The translations under genes were made by a program, and so were the position numbers. From an uncultured Bacilli bacterium (GTDB lineage: Bacteria > Bacillota_I > Bacilli_A > RF39 > UBA660), in assembly GCA_947584105.1 (NCBI GenBank), contig CANPWK010000040.1, positions 1 to 9,551 of the forward strand: a stretch of DNA of 9,551 nt. Reading direction: 5' to 3'. This document shows positions 1-6,548 of this stretch, one piece after another. Every line of letters starts with the position of its first letter. Positions within the stretch are counted from its first letter, which is position 1. The notes beneath the pieces were generated by a model. That model saw nothing but the letters and a program-made list of their open reading frames with translations, was not told the DNA's origin and searched no databases.

Positions 1-286
1 TATTACCAAAAAGAATTGCACCGCTTGATTTAACTTTTATGTTTTTTAAATCGTTATCATCTAATATTTTTCTGGCAATTTCTTCACCTGTCATATTTAT
101 ACTATTTCGCTTTTTATTATACTTATGATATTTGATAGCTAAAATTATTTGGATTGCTAAAGCAAAAATAGAAACAATTGCTATTAAAATTAAGACAATT
201 CCCATTAATAAAATTACAATATCTGATACATGATTTAAACTATATCCTGTGGAACTTTCAGCGATTTCTCTAAATAATTCTACCAT
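1..286 (-). CDS. YugP-like neutral zinc metallopeptidase, N-terminal part (runs off left edge)
   Basis: Only the first 95 codons are in the window; the gene continues beyond base 1. Seen: an ATG preceded by a strong AAAGGAGGA ribosome site four bases away, an N-terminal stretch, one long hydrophobic segment at about residues 22-52, a basic YHKYNKKR segment, then TGEEIARKILDDNDL (66-80) and the start of a VKSSGAIL strand. That membrane segment followed by a TGxEvArkiLd motif is the N-terminal layout of the YugP / Zn_peptidase_2 family of membrane-bound putative zinc metallopeptidases. The catalytic HExxH lies outside the window, so activity cannot be judged. A near-consensus promoter sits just upstream. 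The family call rests on recalled motif similarity. The N-terminus before the helix is slightly longer than I expect for the family. Confidence 0.72.
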   Translation of the reverse strand, partial: MVELFREIAESSTGYSLNHVSDIVILLMGIVLILIAIVSIFALAIQIILAIKYHKYNKKRNSINMTGEEIARKILDDNDLKNIKVKSSGAILFGN

Positions 287-308
287 AAAATCCTCCTTTC
301 GTTATCTG

Positions 309-337
309 ATTATAATATAATTTATTCTTTTAGTCAA
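309..337 (-). promoter_or_regulatory. Sigma-A-type promoter of the YugP-like gene
   Basis: On the minus strand the sequence reads TTGACT (332-337), a 17-base spacer, then a perfect TATAAT (309-314). The start codon follows 22 bases further on. Spacing and both hexamers fit the housekeeping consensus closely. Two AT-rich tandem repeats abut the upstream side of the -35 box. Confidence 0.85.
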
Positions 338-383
338 TTAATAATTATTAAGATTTTTTATTAATAATTATTAAGATTTTTTA
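338..383. repeat. Perfect 23-bp tandem duplication with palindromic core
   Basis: Bases 338-360 and 361-383 are identical. Each unit starts with TTAATAATTATTAA, a perfect 14-bp palindrome, followed by GATTTTTTA. The array lies directly upstream of the minus-strand promoter of the metallopeptidase gene. It could be an A/T-rich UP element, a pair of regulator sites, or a slippage duplication. Confidence 0.8.
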
Positions 384-412
384 TTTTAAATTGGTAATAA
401 GAATATAAAAAT

Positions 413-443
413 AAACAGTTATGAATCTAAAACATAACTGTTT
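413..443 (-). terminator. Hairpin after the wall-sorted protein gene
   Basis: AAACAGTTATG (413-423) pairs perfectly with CATAACTGTTT (433-443), leaving a 9-base loop. On the minus strand it is followed by a T-rich stretch (ATTTTTAT), about 34 bases after the stop codon of the sorted protein. On the plus strand it is followed by only two more T before A's. The position fits a terminator for the minus-strand sortase/substrate unit. Confidence 0.75.
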
Positions 444-476
444 TTAAATCTGAAATATTAAAAAATTATATTAATT

Positions 477-1259
477 TTAATTCCATTTTCTTTTTATACT
501 ATAAATTAATCCAAAAACACCAATAACAATTAATCCAAGTAACAATAATAAATTAATATCTGATGTATTTGGATTATCTATTGAATTACCTCCTTTTTCT
601 GGTAATTTTGTATATATATCTATACCATAATTAGCTTTAATATTGCATGCCCATAGATATCTAACATCAGTAGCTTTGTCCCAATTTTCTACTTTTAGTT
701 CTATAAAATCGGTAGTTCCTAATTCCGTTCCATAGTCTAATACGGTAAACTTGACTTTAATTTTATCATTATCTTTTTTAAATTCCCATCTATATGTATA
801 TATACCATCTTTATCTATTGTAGCTATTGGATTTTTGTCTTTAGCCCAATTAGCAGTTAAAACAAATTTATCACCAGATTTTTGTGTCATAACAACAGCT
901 TCTGTTAAATATTTAGCAGCTTCTTGATTTTCTTGTTGGTTTAAAGCTATAGATAATTCAAATAGTTCTGAGTTTTGATAATTATCTAGATTAAGTCCTA
1001 CATAAACTTCTTCTTTTATACCATCATTTAATTTTGCTTTACTAGCTTTATTGTATGGACCTACCTTCATTCCATCTTGTATATCTCCACCTTTAAGATT
1101 AGTTATATTAGAAGAAATTTTAGTTTTTGTTCCATAATTATTTCCATCTTGCCAATCTTCAAATTTCCAAGTAGTTAATGCTTTTACTGGTAAAATGGCG
1201 GCTATAAATAACAAAAGAAAAATTAAACTTAAATTTAAAAATTTTTTCATATTCACCAT
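477..1259 (-). CDS. Secreted cell-wall-sorted protein with NPNTS sorting signal
   Basis: Predicted exported surface protein of 260 residues with no recognised domain. A signal peptide covers residues 1-27: MKK start, hydrophobic core 11-23, cleavage predicted after VKA. The mature part is rich in Lys, Asp, Asn and Trp with alternating beta-like segments (for example 131-175) and only one Cys (C205). The C-terminus has a full sorting signal: NPNTS (229-233), a hydrophobic stretch at about 235-254, and a KRKWN tail. NPNTS fits the NPxTx type used by class B sortases, and such a sortase is encoded 99 bp upstream on the same strand. An LPEKG sequence at 219-223 resembles LPXTG but lacks the Thr and sits too far from the membrane segment. 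The start is ambiguous: M1 has no ribosome site, and M4 has GGTG three bases before it. Function of the exported part is unknown. Confidence 0.85.
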   Translation of the reverse strand: MVNMKKFLNLSLIFLLLFIAAILPVKALTTWKFEDWQDGNNYGTKTKISSNITNLKGGDIQDGMKVGPYNKASKAKLNDGIKEEVYVGLNLDNYQNSELFELSIALNQQENQEAAKYLTEAVVMTQKSGDKFVLTANWAKDKNPIATIDKDGIYTYRWEFKKDNDKIKVKFTVLDYGTELGTTDFIELKVENWDKATDVRYLWACNIKANYGIDIYTKLPEKGGNSIDNPNTSDINLLLLLGLIVIGVFGLIYSIKRKWN

Positions 1260-1261
1260 TT

Positions 1262-1277
1262 ATAACATTAATGTTAT
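1262..1277. promoter_or_regulatory. 16-bp perfect palindrome in the leader of the sorted protein gene
   Basis: ATAACATTAATGTTAT is its own reverse complement. In the minus-strand mRNA it lies between an AGAAAGGA Shine-Dalgarno-like sequence (1278-1285) and the annotated start at 1259, so it can form a 6-bp stem with a TTAA loop, or be a dimeric repressor site on DNA. The inner ATG opens a two-codon frame (ATG TTA TAA) whose stop touches the ATG of the main gene. Confidence 0.55.
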
Positions 1278-1295
1278 TCCTTTCTAGTACATTAA

Positions 1296-1301
1296 ATTAT
1301 A
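1296..1301 (-). promoter_or_regulatory. Probable -10 box for the sorted protein gene
   Basis: A perfect TATAAT on the minus strand lies 36 bases before the start codon. No good -35 hexamer is visible at 16-18 bases, so promoter strength is uncertain. The gene could instead be co-transcribed with the sortase upstream, since I see no terminator in the 97-bp gap. Confidence 0.45.
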
Positions 1302-1358
1302 TGTCATAATTAATAATTATATTTATATATATTATTCATTTTATAATGTTTCAAAATG

Positions 1359-2225
1359 TTAGTTTTGTCTTTTTTGCTTTTTAATTAATTTAGCCTGTAT
1401 AACAATTCTACCATCTTTATAATTTTGACAGGTAGATAAGGTTAAAATTTTGTCGTTAAGATTGACTTTTGTATCAATAGGAGCAATGTTTCTTTTTTTC
1501 ATTGTATCTAGCCATTTTTTCTTTTCTTGGTTATTTTTAAAATTGGTTGTTATATAATAGCTCTCACTTTTAATTTTATAAATAGAAAATATTTGAAATA
1601 TCATATTTTCTTTAGGGGTAGAAAGAAAAATAACATAATTATCTTGGTTATTTTGCCAGTTGTAGGAGAGAGTATTTTTTAATGTTCCAAACATAGTTTC
1701 ATCAAGTCTTGCATGTCCATAAATAATGGTATTATCATCTAAATCGTTTATATTATTACGATAATCCATAAAAATCCATCCTGCATTATTTTCTGATTTG
1801 TTAAAGGAATGTTTTAAATAATAACTATTATCACTAGTTTGAACTACAGGATATTTAATATTGGTATTTTTCATATGAATAAATGCAACAGTGTCTTTGT
1901 TGAAGGATGATAAAGCAGAGAAACTTACTTGATAAAAAGGAAGAGATTTATAGTAATAATAATCACTATCTTTATCTTTTGGGGGATTGACAAGTTCGCC
2001 TTTTTGGCTGTTAATATTAATATAAGTATTTTCATCAATATCTTTGTTTATTTTTTGAATCTTATAATTATCTATGCACCATGTTAATATTGTGTATATT
2101 GAAAAAAGAATGATACTTAGAAATATTATTATTAAAATATATTTTAATATTTTTTGGTTGTTATGTTTTTCTTTTAATCTAGATTGCCTTTTAATATATT
2201 CTTCGATAGTCATATATTTTTTCAA
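1359..2225 (-). CDS. srtB: Class B sortase
   Basis: Membrane-anchored cysteine transpeptidase that cleaves a sorting signal and links the protein to the wall. It has 288 residues, with a basic N-terminus, one membrane segment at about 27-48, then the extracellular catalytic domain. The catalytic triad is visible: H171 in IIYGHARLDETMFGTL, C266 in LTLSTCQNYKDGR and R273. The MFGTL after the His and the long insert with an extra helix between His and Cys (EKKKWLDTMKKRNI, 234-247) are typical of class B. The start is TTG: AGGTGAT stands five bases before it, whereas the first ATG, at residue 5, is too far from that site. Its probable substrate, with an NPNTS signal, is encoded just downstream on the same strand. 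The symbol reflects class only; this is not a demonstrated orthologue of the iron-acquisition srtB. Confidence 0.9.
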   Translation of the reverse strand: MKKYMTIEEYIKRQSRLKEKHNNQKILKYILIIIFLSIILFSIYTILTWCIDNYKIQKINKDIDENTYININSQKGELVNPPKDKDSDYYYYKSLPFYQVSFSALSSFNKDTVAFIHMKNTNIKYPVVQTSDNSYYLKHSFNKSENNAGWIFMDYRNNINDLDDNTIIYGHARLDETMFGTLKNTLSYNWQNNQDNYVIFLSTPKENMIFQIFSIYKIKSESYYITTNFKNNQEKKKWLDTMKKRNIAPIDTKVNLNDKILTLSTCQNYKDGRIVIQAKLIKKQKRQN

Positions 2226-2248
2226 ATTGCATCACCTACAATAATAAA

Positions 2249-2254
2249 ATTATA
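2249..2254 (-). promoter_or_regulatory. Candidate -10 box for the sortase gene
   Basis: TATAAT on the minus strand is 23 bases upstream of the TTG start. The matching -35 position is a T-run with no clear TTGACA, so this is a weak call. Confidence 0.35.
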
Positions 2255-2367
2255 GCTACAATATTTTTATGAAAAAAGAGTATACTTTATGAAAAAAAAT
2301 ATCGATTATTATAATAAAGACGTTATAATTTAATATTTATTAAATTATATACTTAGTAAAAAAAGCA

Positions 2368-2376
2368 TGTTATAAT
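2368..2376 (+). promoter_or_regulatory. Extended -10 promoter element (copy A)
   Basis: TG-T-TATAAT sits in a roughly 40-base context closely matching the one upstream of thyX (4549-4590): AAAAAAG, c/t, ATGTTATAAT, then TATATAG and a t/c followed by GATAA. The -35 is weak in both copies. Orientation suits the transporter, though its start is about 250 bases away. Confidence 0.5.
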
Positions 2377-2629
2377 GATATATAGTGATAAAATAATTAT
2401 AGAACATTATCTATATTTGATATGGATTTAGACAAAAAAATATTAAAGACTAAAGTCTGTTATGTTAGCACGTATAACTGAAAATTATGCTATAAAAAAC
2501 ATTAGAGTAGTTTAATAGCTATCTAGTTTTAGACATTATATAATATCATTTTGTTTTATATAAGTAGTAATTTGGTGAAGTGATTATTAAGTTATTATTT
2601 ATATGTTTATTAGAATTTAGAACTATTTT

Positions 2630-3529
2630 ATGAATATATCAAATCATGTGTTAAAGATGTTTTATAAATATAAATGTATTAAGTGGGATGATGGAATGAT
2701 TGTATTTTTAATAATTTTCGCGGCGTTATTTGGAGCTATAGCGCAATATATAGATAAGCATTTAGTAAATATGGGTATTAGTAGAAAAGATTATTTTTAC
2801 TATATGTGTTTAAGTATGATTCCTTTTTCTATAGTAATGATTATTATAGAAATAGTTACAAAACAATTTAAATTTACTTTTGAAATCATTCCGTTTATTC
2901 TATTATTAATGGCTATGATTTTACGATATAATAAGCAAAAAACAGTAGTTGGATGTTTAACATATTTAAATCCTTATGAAGATTCTGCTTATCTTTCTTT
3001 AGGATTATTTATTTCATTTATAATTGATGTAATATTAGGTATCCAAATGTTAAAGGTTATTTCATTTATATCTATTGTTATAACTATAATTGGAGTTTTT
3101 TTAATTGCTAATTCTAAATTAAAAATAAAAAATTTGCGATTAGATATATTAGTAAGGATAACTACATCTTTATTGATGGGATATGTGACTCATTATATTT
3201 TAATATATTGGTCAAATGCTATGTTTATATTTATCCTTAATTTATTTCTCACTTTATTATTTTGTAAAGATTATAATTTTAAATATTATAAAAAGACGAA
3301 AAGTATTCTTAAATTGTGTTTTGTTCAACAAGCATTTGGTTTTTCTGAAGTATATTTAAGTAATATATTAATTAGCAGTTCTGTAACATTAAGTAATTAT
3401 GTTAAGCCAACATCAATTATTATTGTTCTAATAATAGCTATGTTTTTTAAAAATAAAGAAAAAAGACCTACAATGAAGCAGGTAGTAGGTATATCATTAG
3501 TTGTTTCTGGTATTTTTTTGATAAGCTAG
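2630..3529 (+). CDS. EamA/DMT-superfamily membrane transporter
   Basis: Integral membrane protein of the drug/metabolite transporter type; the substrate cannot be told. About ten hydrophobic segments are visible, in two halves: roughly 24-42, 55-77, 85-97, 101-112, 116-135, 141-162, 173-194, 197-211, 228-249, 252-273 and a last one at 281-299. Features typical of EamA halves are the N-terminal AALFGAIAQYIDKHLV, the TYLNPYEDSAYLSLG stretch in the middle, and the closing pattern KQVVGISLVVSGIFLI, which mirrors the end of half one (IVITIIGVFLIANSK). Start is uncertain. The ATG at 2630 has no ribosome site and gives a 22-residue hydrophilic lead that DMT proteins normally lack; the ATG at 2696 (residue 23) starts right at the first helix but has only a poor GGG/GATGG upstream. 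Stop is TAG. No clear terminator follows. Confidence 0.75.
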   Translation: MNISNHVLKMFYKYKCIKWDDGMIVFLIIFAALFGAIAQYIDKHLVNMGISRKDYFYYMCLSMIPFSIVMIIIEIVTKQFKFTFEIIPFILLLMAMILRYNKQKTVVGCLTYLNPYEDSAYLSLGLFISFIIDVILGIQMLKVISFISIVITIIGVFLIANSKLKIKNLRLDILVRITTSLLMGYVTHYILIYWSNAMFIFILNLFLTLLFCKDYNFKYYKKTKSILKLCFVQQAFGFSEVYLSNILISSSVTLSNYVKPTSIIIVLIIAMFFKNKEKRPTMKQVVGISLVVSGIFLIS

Positions 3530-3824
3530 ACTAATTAAAATATATAATTTATTTTTTATTAGGAATTTATAATATTAGAAGTTAGTATTTATTAAATTAC
3601 GAATATAGTTTGTTAAAGAGTGAAGCGATTTAGCTAAATTTTTATTTTGTTTATTTTTCTTTAAAGTTTAATTATTAAGCGTGTATTTCTTGAAAATTTA
3701 TTGATGAAAGTAATGAAAAAAAGCGAATCAAAGGAGTATGATAAGTTTTATAAAAGTGAATGATTTATTTGACTGATTATGGGAAAACAAAATTTTATAA
3801 TGATATATTGAAAAAGGAGATTTT
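3530..3824. other. 295-bp gap before the HD pseudogene
   Basis: No supported gene. A TATAAT at 3796-3801 is followed by GATATAT, matching the -10 context upstream of the transporter and of thyX. The nearest TTGACT (3769-3774) is 21 bases away, which is too long for a normal promoter. A 19-codon frame at 3704-3763 (starting MKVMKKSESKEYDK) ends at TGA and looks codon-like, but it is too short to call. Confidence 0.45.
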
Positions 3825-4469
3825 ATGGCAAAAGAACAAAAGATAATAAATTATTATGTTATATGTAACAGATTAAAGAATGTTATTAGAACAGGTTAGC
3901 AAAATTGGAATGTTCAAAGAGACAGAATTGAAAGTGTTGCTGAACATATTTTTGGAGTTCAAATGTTAGCGATTGCTATGAAATCAGAGTATCAATATGA
4001 TGTTGATATTAAGAAAGTAATATTCATGCTTGCTATTCATGAACTTGGGGAAACTGTTATTGGAGATTTAACTCAGTTTCAAATATCAACAGAAAAAAAA
4101 GAAAAATCAGAGCATGAAGCGGTACATAAAATATTAGGTGATTTGTTAGATGGCAATCAAATTGAGGAATTATTCTTAGAATTTGATTCACATAATACAC
4201 CTGAAGCAATGTTTGATTATCAATGTGATAAGTTAGAATGTGATTTACAAAGTAAATTATATGATGAAGAAGGATGTGTTGATTTAAATAAACAAGATGG
4301 TAATAATATAATGGAAAATGTAAGAGTACAGGAATTGCTTAAAACAGGTGTTTCTTGGTCAACTATGTGACTTCAATTTGATCAACAAATTTACCCATAT
4401 GATGAAAATTTTAGAGCAGTTTCAAATTATGCTATTAATCATGAAATATGTGAGAATATAGAAAATTAA
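3825..4469 (+). pseudogene. HD-domain phosphohydrolase (YfbR/HDDC2-like), broken by two nonsense codons
   Basis: Reading one frame from an ATG with AAGGAGA four bases upstream to a TAA at 4467 gives 214 codons, a normal length for this family. The frame has an in-frame TAG at codon 25 (3897-3899) and a TGA at codon 182 (4368-4370). The first falls in RTG-stop-QNWNVQRDRIESVAEH and the second in SWSTM-stop-LQFDQQIYPYDENF; relatives as I recall them carry Trp at both places, so each is a single G-to-A change from TGG. Family motifs: H41 in the VAEH segment, HELGE at 72-76 replacing the usual HD, GDLT at 80-83, and DYQCDKLECDLQ near 135. YfbR-type enzymes dephosphorylate deoxynucleoside monophosphates, which fits the thyX-tmk neighbours. 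A 135-codon frame from the internal ATG at 3963 remains open, but it lacks the first His helix and the C-terminal tail, so it is unlikely to be active. Confidence 0.87.
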
Positions 4470-4548
4470 TTTTGTATAACAAAAATGAATTATCATTGTA
4501 AAAATTAATTGAAAGTAATCACAGAATATATTCAATATTAAAAAAGTA

Positions 4549-4557
4549 TGTTATAAT
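4549..4557 (+). promoter_or_regulatory. Extended -10 promoter of the thyX-tmk operon (copy B)
   Basis: TG-T-TATAAT lies 51 bases before the thyX ATG, with a poor -35 region. The surrounding 40 bases match the copy at 2368-2376 at most positions. A separate promoter here means thyX-tmk need not depend on transcription through the broken HD gene. Confidence 0.6.
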
Positions 4558-4608
4558 TGTATATAGCGATAAGAGAATAAAAAGGAAAATATCAATTAGG
4601 AGGAAAAT

Positions 4609-5811
4609 ATGAAAAAGAACAAAATTAAAATTGGTATTTTGCCTAATCAATTTTTAAAGTCAGATGGAACATTTGATAAACCAGAGGCAATTAAATTATG
4701 TGGTAAAATAGCAGGTGTGTGTTATGACGAGGAAGGTTTTGCACATCTTGAAAACGAATCAGAAGAAAAAACCATGCGTAGAGTTAATAGGACATTAAAC
4801 AACGGTCATCATAGTGTTTACGATCATATATTAATAAATTTCAACTTACAAAATTTACCTAAAATTTTAGCAATGGTGCTAAATAATGAACACCAATATA
4901 CAACAAGCGAAAAATCAGCAAGATATACACCTGTTGTAAGACAAGAAGGTTCAATTATAACTGAGGATGAAGAAAGACTTTATAACAAGTGGATCGATAT
5001 ATTTAAAATTAAAATCAAATCAAAATATGGGTATATTTATAATGATGATAAAATTGAAAAATTATCTCAAGAAAATGCTAGATACTTAGTAACTGTATTT
5101 ATGCCAACTCAAATGATTTATTCTACATCTTTAAGACAAATTAATTATATTGCTTCTTGGATGAAGGATTATATAGATGATGTTAATATTAATGATTTAT
5201 TCGAATTAAAAATAGCATACTATATGAGACAATTTATTGATGAATTATATAGATTAAATGTATTAGATAAAAGATTAATGAAAAATGAAAAATATAGAAA
5301 ATTATCTATATTTGGTAGTGATTTGGATAAAAAAGAAGAATATTTTGGAGATGTTTATTCTACTATTTATAAAGGGTCTTTTGCACATCTTGCTCAAGCA
5401 CATAGACATAGAACACTTGATTATCAAATGGAAATGTTAGATGAAAAAGAGTACTTTATACCACCAATTATTGCAGATGATCAAATGCTTGTTGATGAAT
5501 GGCTTGGAGATATGCAAAAGGTTAGATTAGTAAATCCTCAAGGAGAACTTGTTAAAATAAGTGAAGTTGGAAAATATGATGATTTTATTCTAAAGTGTAA
5601 GGAAAGATTATGTTCAGCAGCACAACTTGAAATTATGTTACAAACAAGAGAAACATTATTAAAATATAAGAAGGCATTGGAAGAATCTAATAGTCCTCTT
5701 GCATTAGATATTGAAAAATATTCTCATGGTGCAAGATGTACTTTTCCTGACTTTGATTGTTCATCTGATTGCAAGTTTAAAGAAGGAAAAACTTTAACGA
5801 GAAAGATATAA
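4609..5811 (+). CDS. thyX: Flavin-dependent thymidylate synthase, long two-domain form
   Basis: Makes dTMP from dUMP using methylene-tetrahydrofolate, FAD and NADPH. At 400 residues it is nearly twice the usual ThyX (about 220-250) and looks like two ThyX-like halves. Half one (about 30-216) has GHHSVYDH (66-73), matching the GHxSxxEH block, then EHQ (94-96) where RHR is expected, followed by the retained S103-A-R105-Y106. It also has ARYLVTVFMPTQ (157-168) and the LRQINYIASWM block (175-185). Half two (about 247-360) has a true RHR (266-268) in QAHRHRTLDYQ but no Ser at the expected position, and a late AQLEI-type helix. A Cys-rich tail (C377, C383, C387) closes the protein. The two halves may complement each other in one composite site. 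The start is fixed by AGGAGG five bases upstream. The stop is one base before tmk. Confidence 0.88.
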   Translation: MKKNKIKIGILPNQFLKSDGTFDKPEAIKLCGKIAGVCYDEEGFAHLENESEEKTMRRVNRTLNNGHHSVYDHILINFNLQNLPKILAMVLNNEHQYTTSEKSARYTPVVRQEGSIITEDEERLYNKWIDIFKIKIKSKYGYIYNDDKIEKLSQENARYLVTVFMPTQMIYSTSLRQINYIASWMKDYIDDVNINDLFELKIAYYMRQFIDELYRLNVLDKRLMKNEKYRKLSIFGSDLDKKEEYFGDVYSTIYKGSFAHLAQAHRHRTLDYQMEMLDEKEYFIPPIIADDQMLVDEWLGDMQKVRLVNPQGELVKISEVGKYDDFILKCKERLCSAAQLEIMLQTRETLLKYKKALEESNSPLALDIEKYSHGARCTFPDFDCSSDCKFKEGKTLTRKI

Positions 5812-5812
5812 T

Positions 5813-6481
5813 ATGAAAAAAGGAAAACTAATTGTTGTTGAAGGTGCTTGTGATGGGATTGGAAAGACAACACAATATGAAATGTTATGTAAGCACTTTC
5901 AAGCTGATGGTTTAGAAATTGCAAATCATCATTTTCCATCTTATGGAACGTATCAAGGTGCTCCTGTTGAAAAATATTTAAAGGGAGAATATGGACAACC
6001 AAGTGAATTATCTCCATATTTTATAAATAGCTTATATGCTAATGATAGAGGTATTACTTGGTACACTAATTTAAAACAATTATATGAACAAGGAAAAATA
6101 ATTTTATTAGATAGATATACCACATCAAGTCTTATTTATCAATCTGCACTTATTGAGGATATAGAGCAAAAGAAAAAATTTATAGATTATGTTATAGACT
6201 TTGAATATTCTAAAATTGGAATTAAAGAGCCAGACAATGTTATATTTTTACATGCTCCATTTGATTTAGTTACAGAGATGAGAAAAGCACGAAAGCAAAA
6301 TGAAGGTGTAACAAATGATATACACGAAAGCAATTTAGATTTTATGAAAAAAGTTTATGAAAGTGCCATGTTTATTGCAGATTATCTATCTTGGGATAAA
6401 GTTCAATGTAACTATGGCGATAAAATGAGATCAATATATGATATACATGAAGAAATATATAATTTAGTTAAGGAAAAATAA
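5813..6481 (+). CDS. tmk: Thymidylate (dTMP) kinase
   Basis: Phosphorylates dTMP to dTDP with ATP, the step after ThyX. It has 222 residues, normal for the family. P-loop at 11-20 is GACDGIGKTT, one residue longer than the usual GxDGxGK[ST]. Then come FPSY (41-44) at the dTMP-binding FPxY site, LLDRY (98-102) with the DRY motif, SLIYQSA (106-112) for nucleoside contacts, the DNVIFLHAP strand (141-149), and a basic lid RKARKQ (157-162). The ATG starts one base after the thyX stop, with no independent strong ribosome site (only AGAAAG), so translation is probably coupled to thyX. A perfect-stem terminator follows about 70 bases after the stop. The P-loop change is unusual but all other landmarks are in place. 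Confidence 0.9.
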   Translation: MKKGKLIVVEGACDGIGKTTQYEMLCKHFQADGLEIANHHFPSYGTYQGAPVEKYLKGEYGQPSELSPYFINSLYANDRGITWYTNLKQLYEQGKIILLDRYTTSSLIYQSALIEDIEQKKKFIDYVIDFEYSKIGIKEPDNVIFLHAPFDLVTEMRKARKQNEGVTNDIHESNLDFMKKVYESAMFIADYLSWDKVQCNYGDKMRSIYDIHEEIYNLVKEK

Positions 6482-6548
6482 TTAAATTAAATATTAAAAA
6501 CTTAAAATAAACTTTATACGACAATAGTTTTAAAGTCAAAAATTAATA

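Larger units (their letters stand above)
2226..2629. other. 404-bp divergent intergenic region (sortase / transporter)
   Basis: No gene is supported. It holds the sortase leader on the left and, at 2368-2376, an extended -10 (TGTTATAAT) pointing right. That box is about 250 bases before the transporter start, so the transporter would have a long leader. The only plus-strand reading frame of note begins at 2423 (19 codons, starting MDLDKKILKTK) and has no ribosome site. I found no convincing riboswitch or terminator fold by eye. Confidence 0.5.

Noticed and set aside
591..605. LPEKG as an LPXTG sorting signal in the sorted protein.
   Set aside because: The essential Thr is Lys and the motif is further from the membrane segment than NPNTS, which fits the adjacent class B sortase.
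2575..3658. GTGAAG-t/c-GATT stretches at 2575 and 3620 as a dispersed repeat.
   Set aside because: Beyond the first 11 bases the match is no better than expected for two T-rich sequences.
3704..3763. Small ORF of 19 codons starting MKVMKKSESKEYDK.
   Set aside because: Too short, no proper ribosome site, and it ends at TGA without homology I can name; only possibly a gene remnant.
3769..3801. TTGACT/TATAAT as a full promoter for the HD gene.
   Set aside because: The spacer is 21 bases, outside the workable range; at most the -10 is used with another element.
4473..4488. TTTTG/CAAAA hairpin as a terminator after the HD pseudogene.
   Set aside because: Only five AT-rich pairs and no T-run after it.
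5724..6017. 97-codon open frame on the minus strand.
   Set aside because: It lies antisense across the thyX-tmk junction, both of which are clearly coding, and has no ribosome site or recognisable motif.
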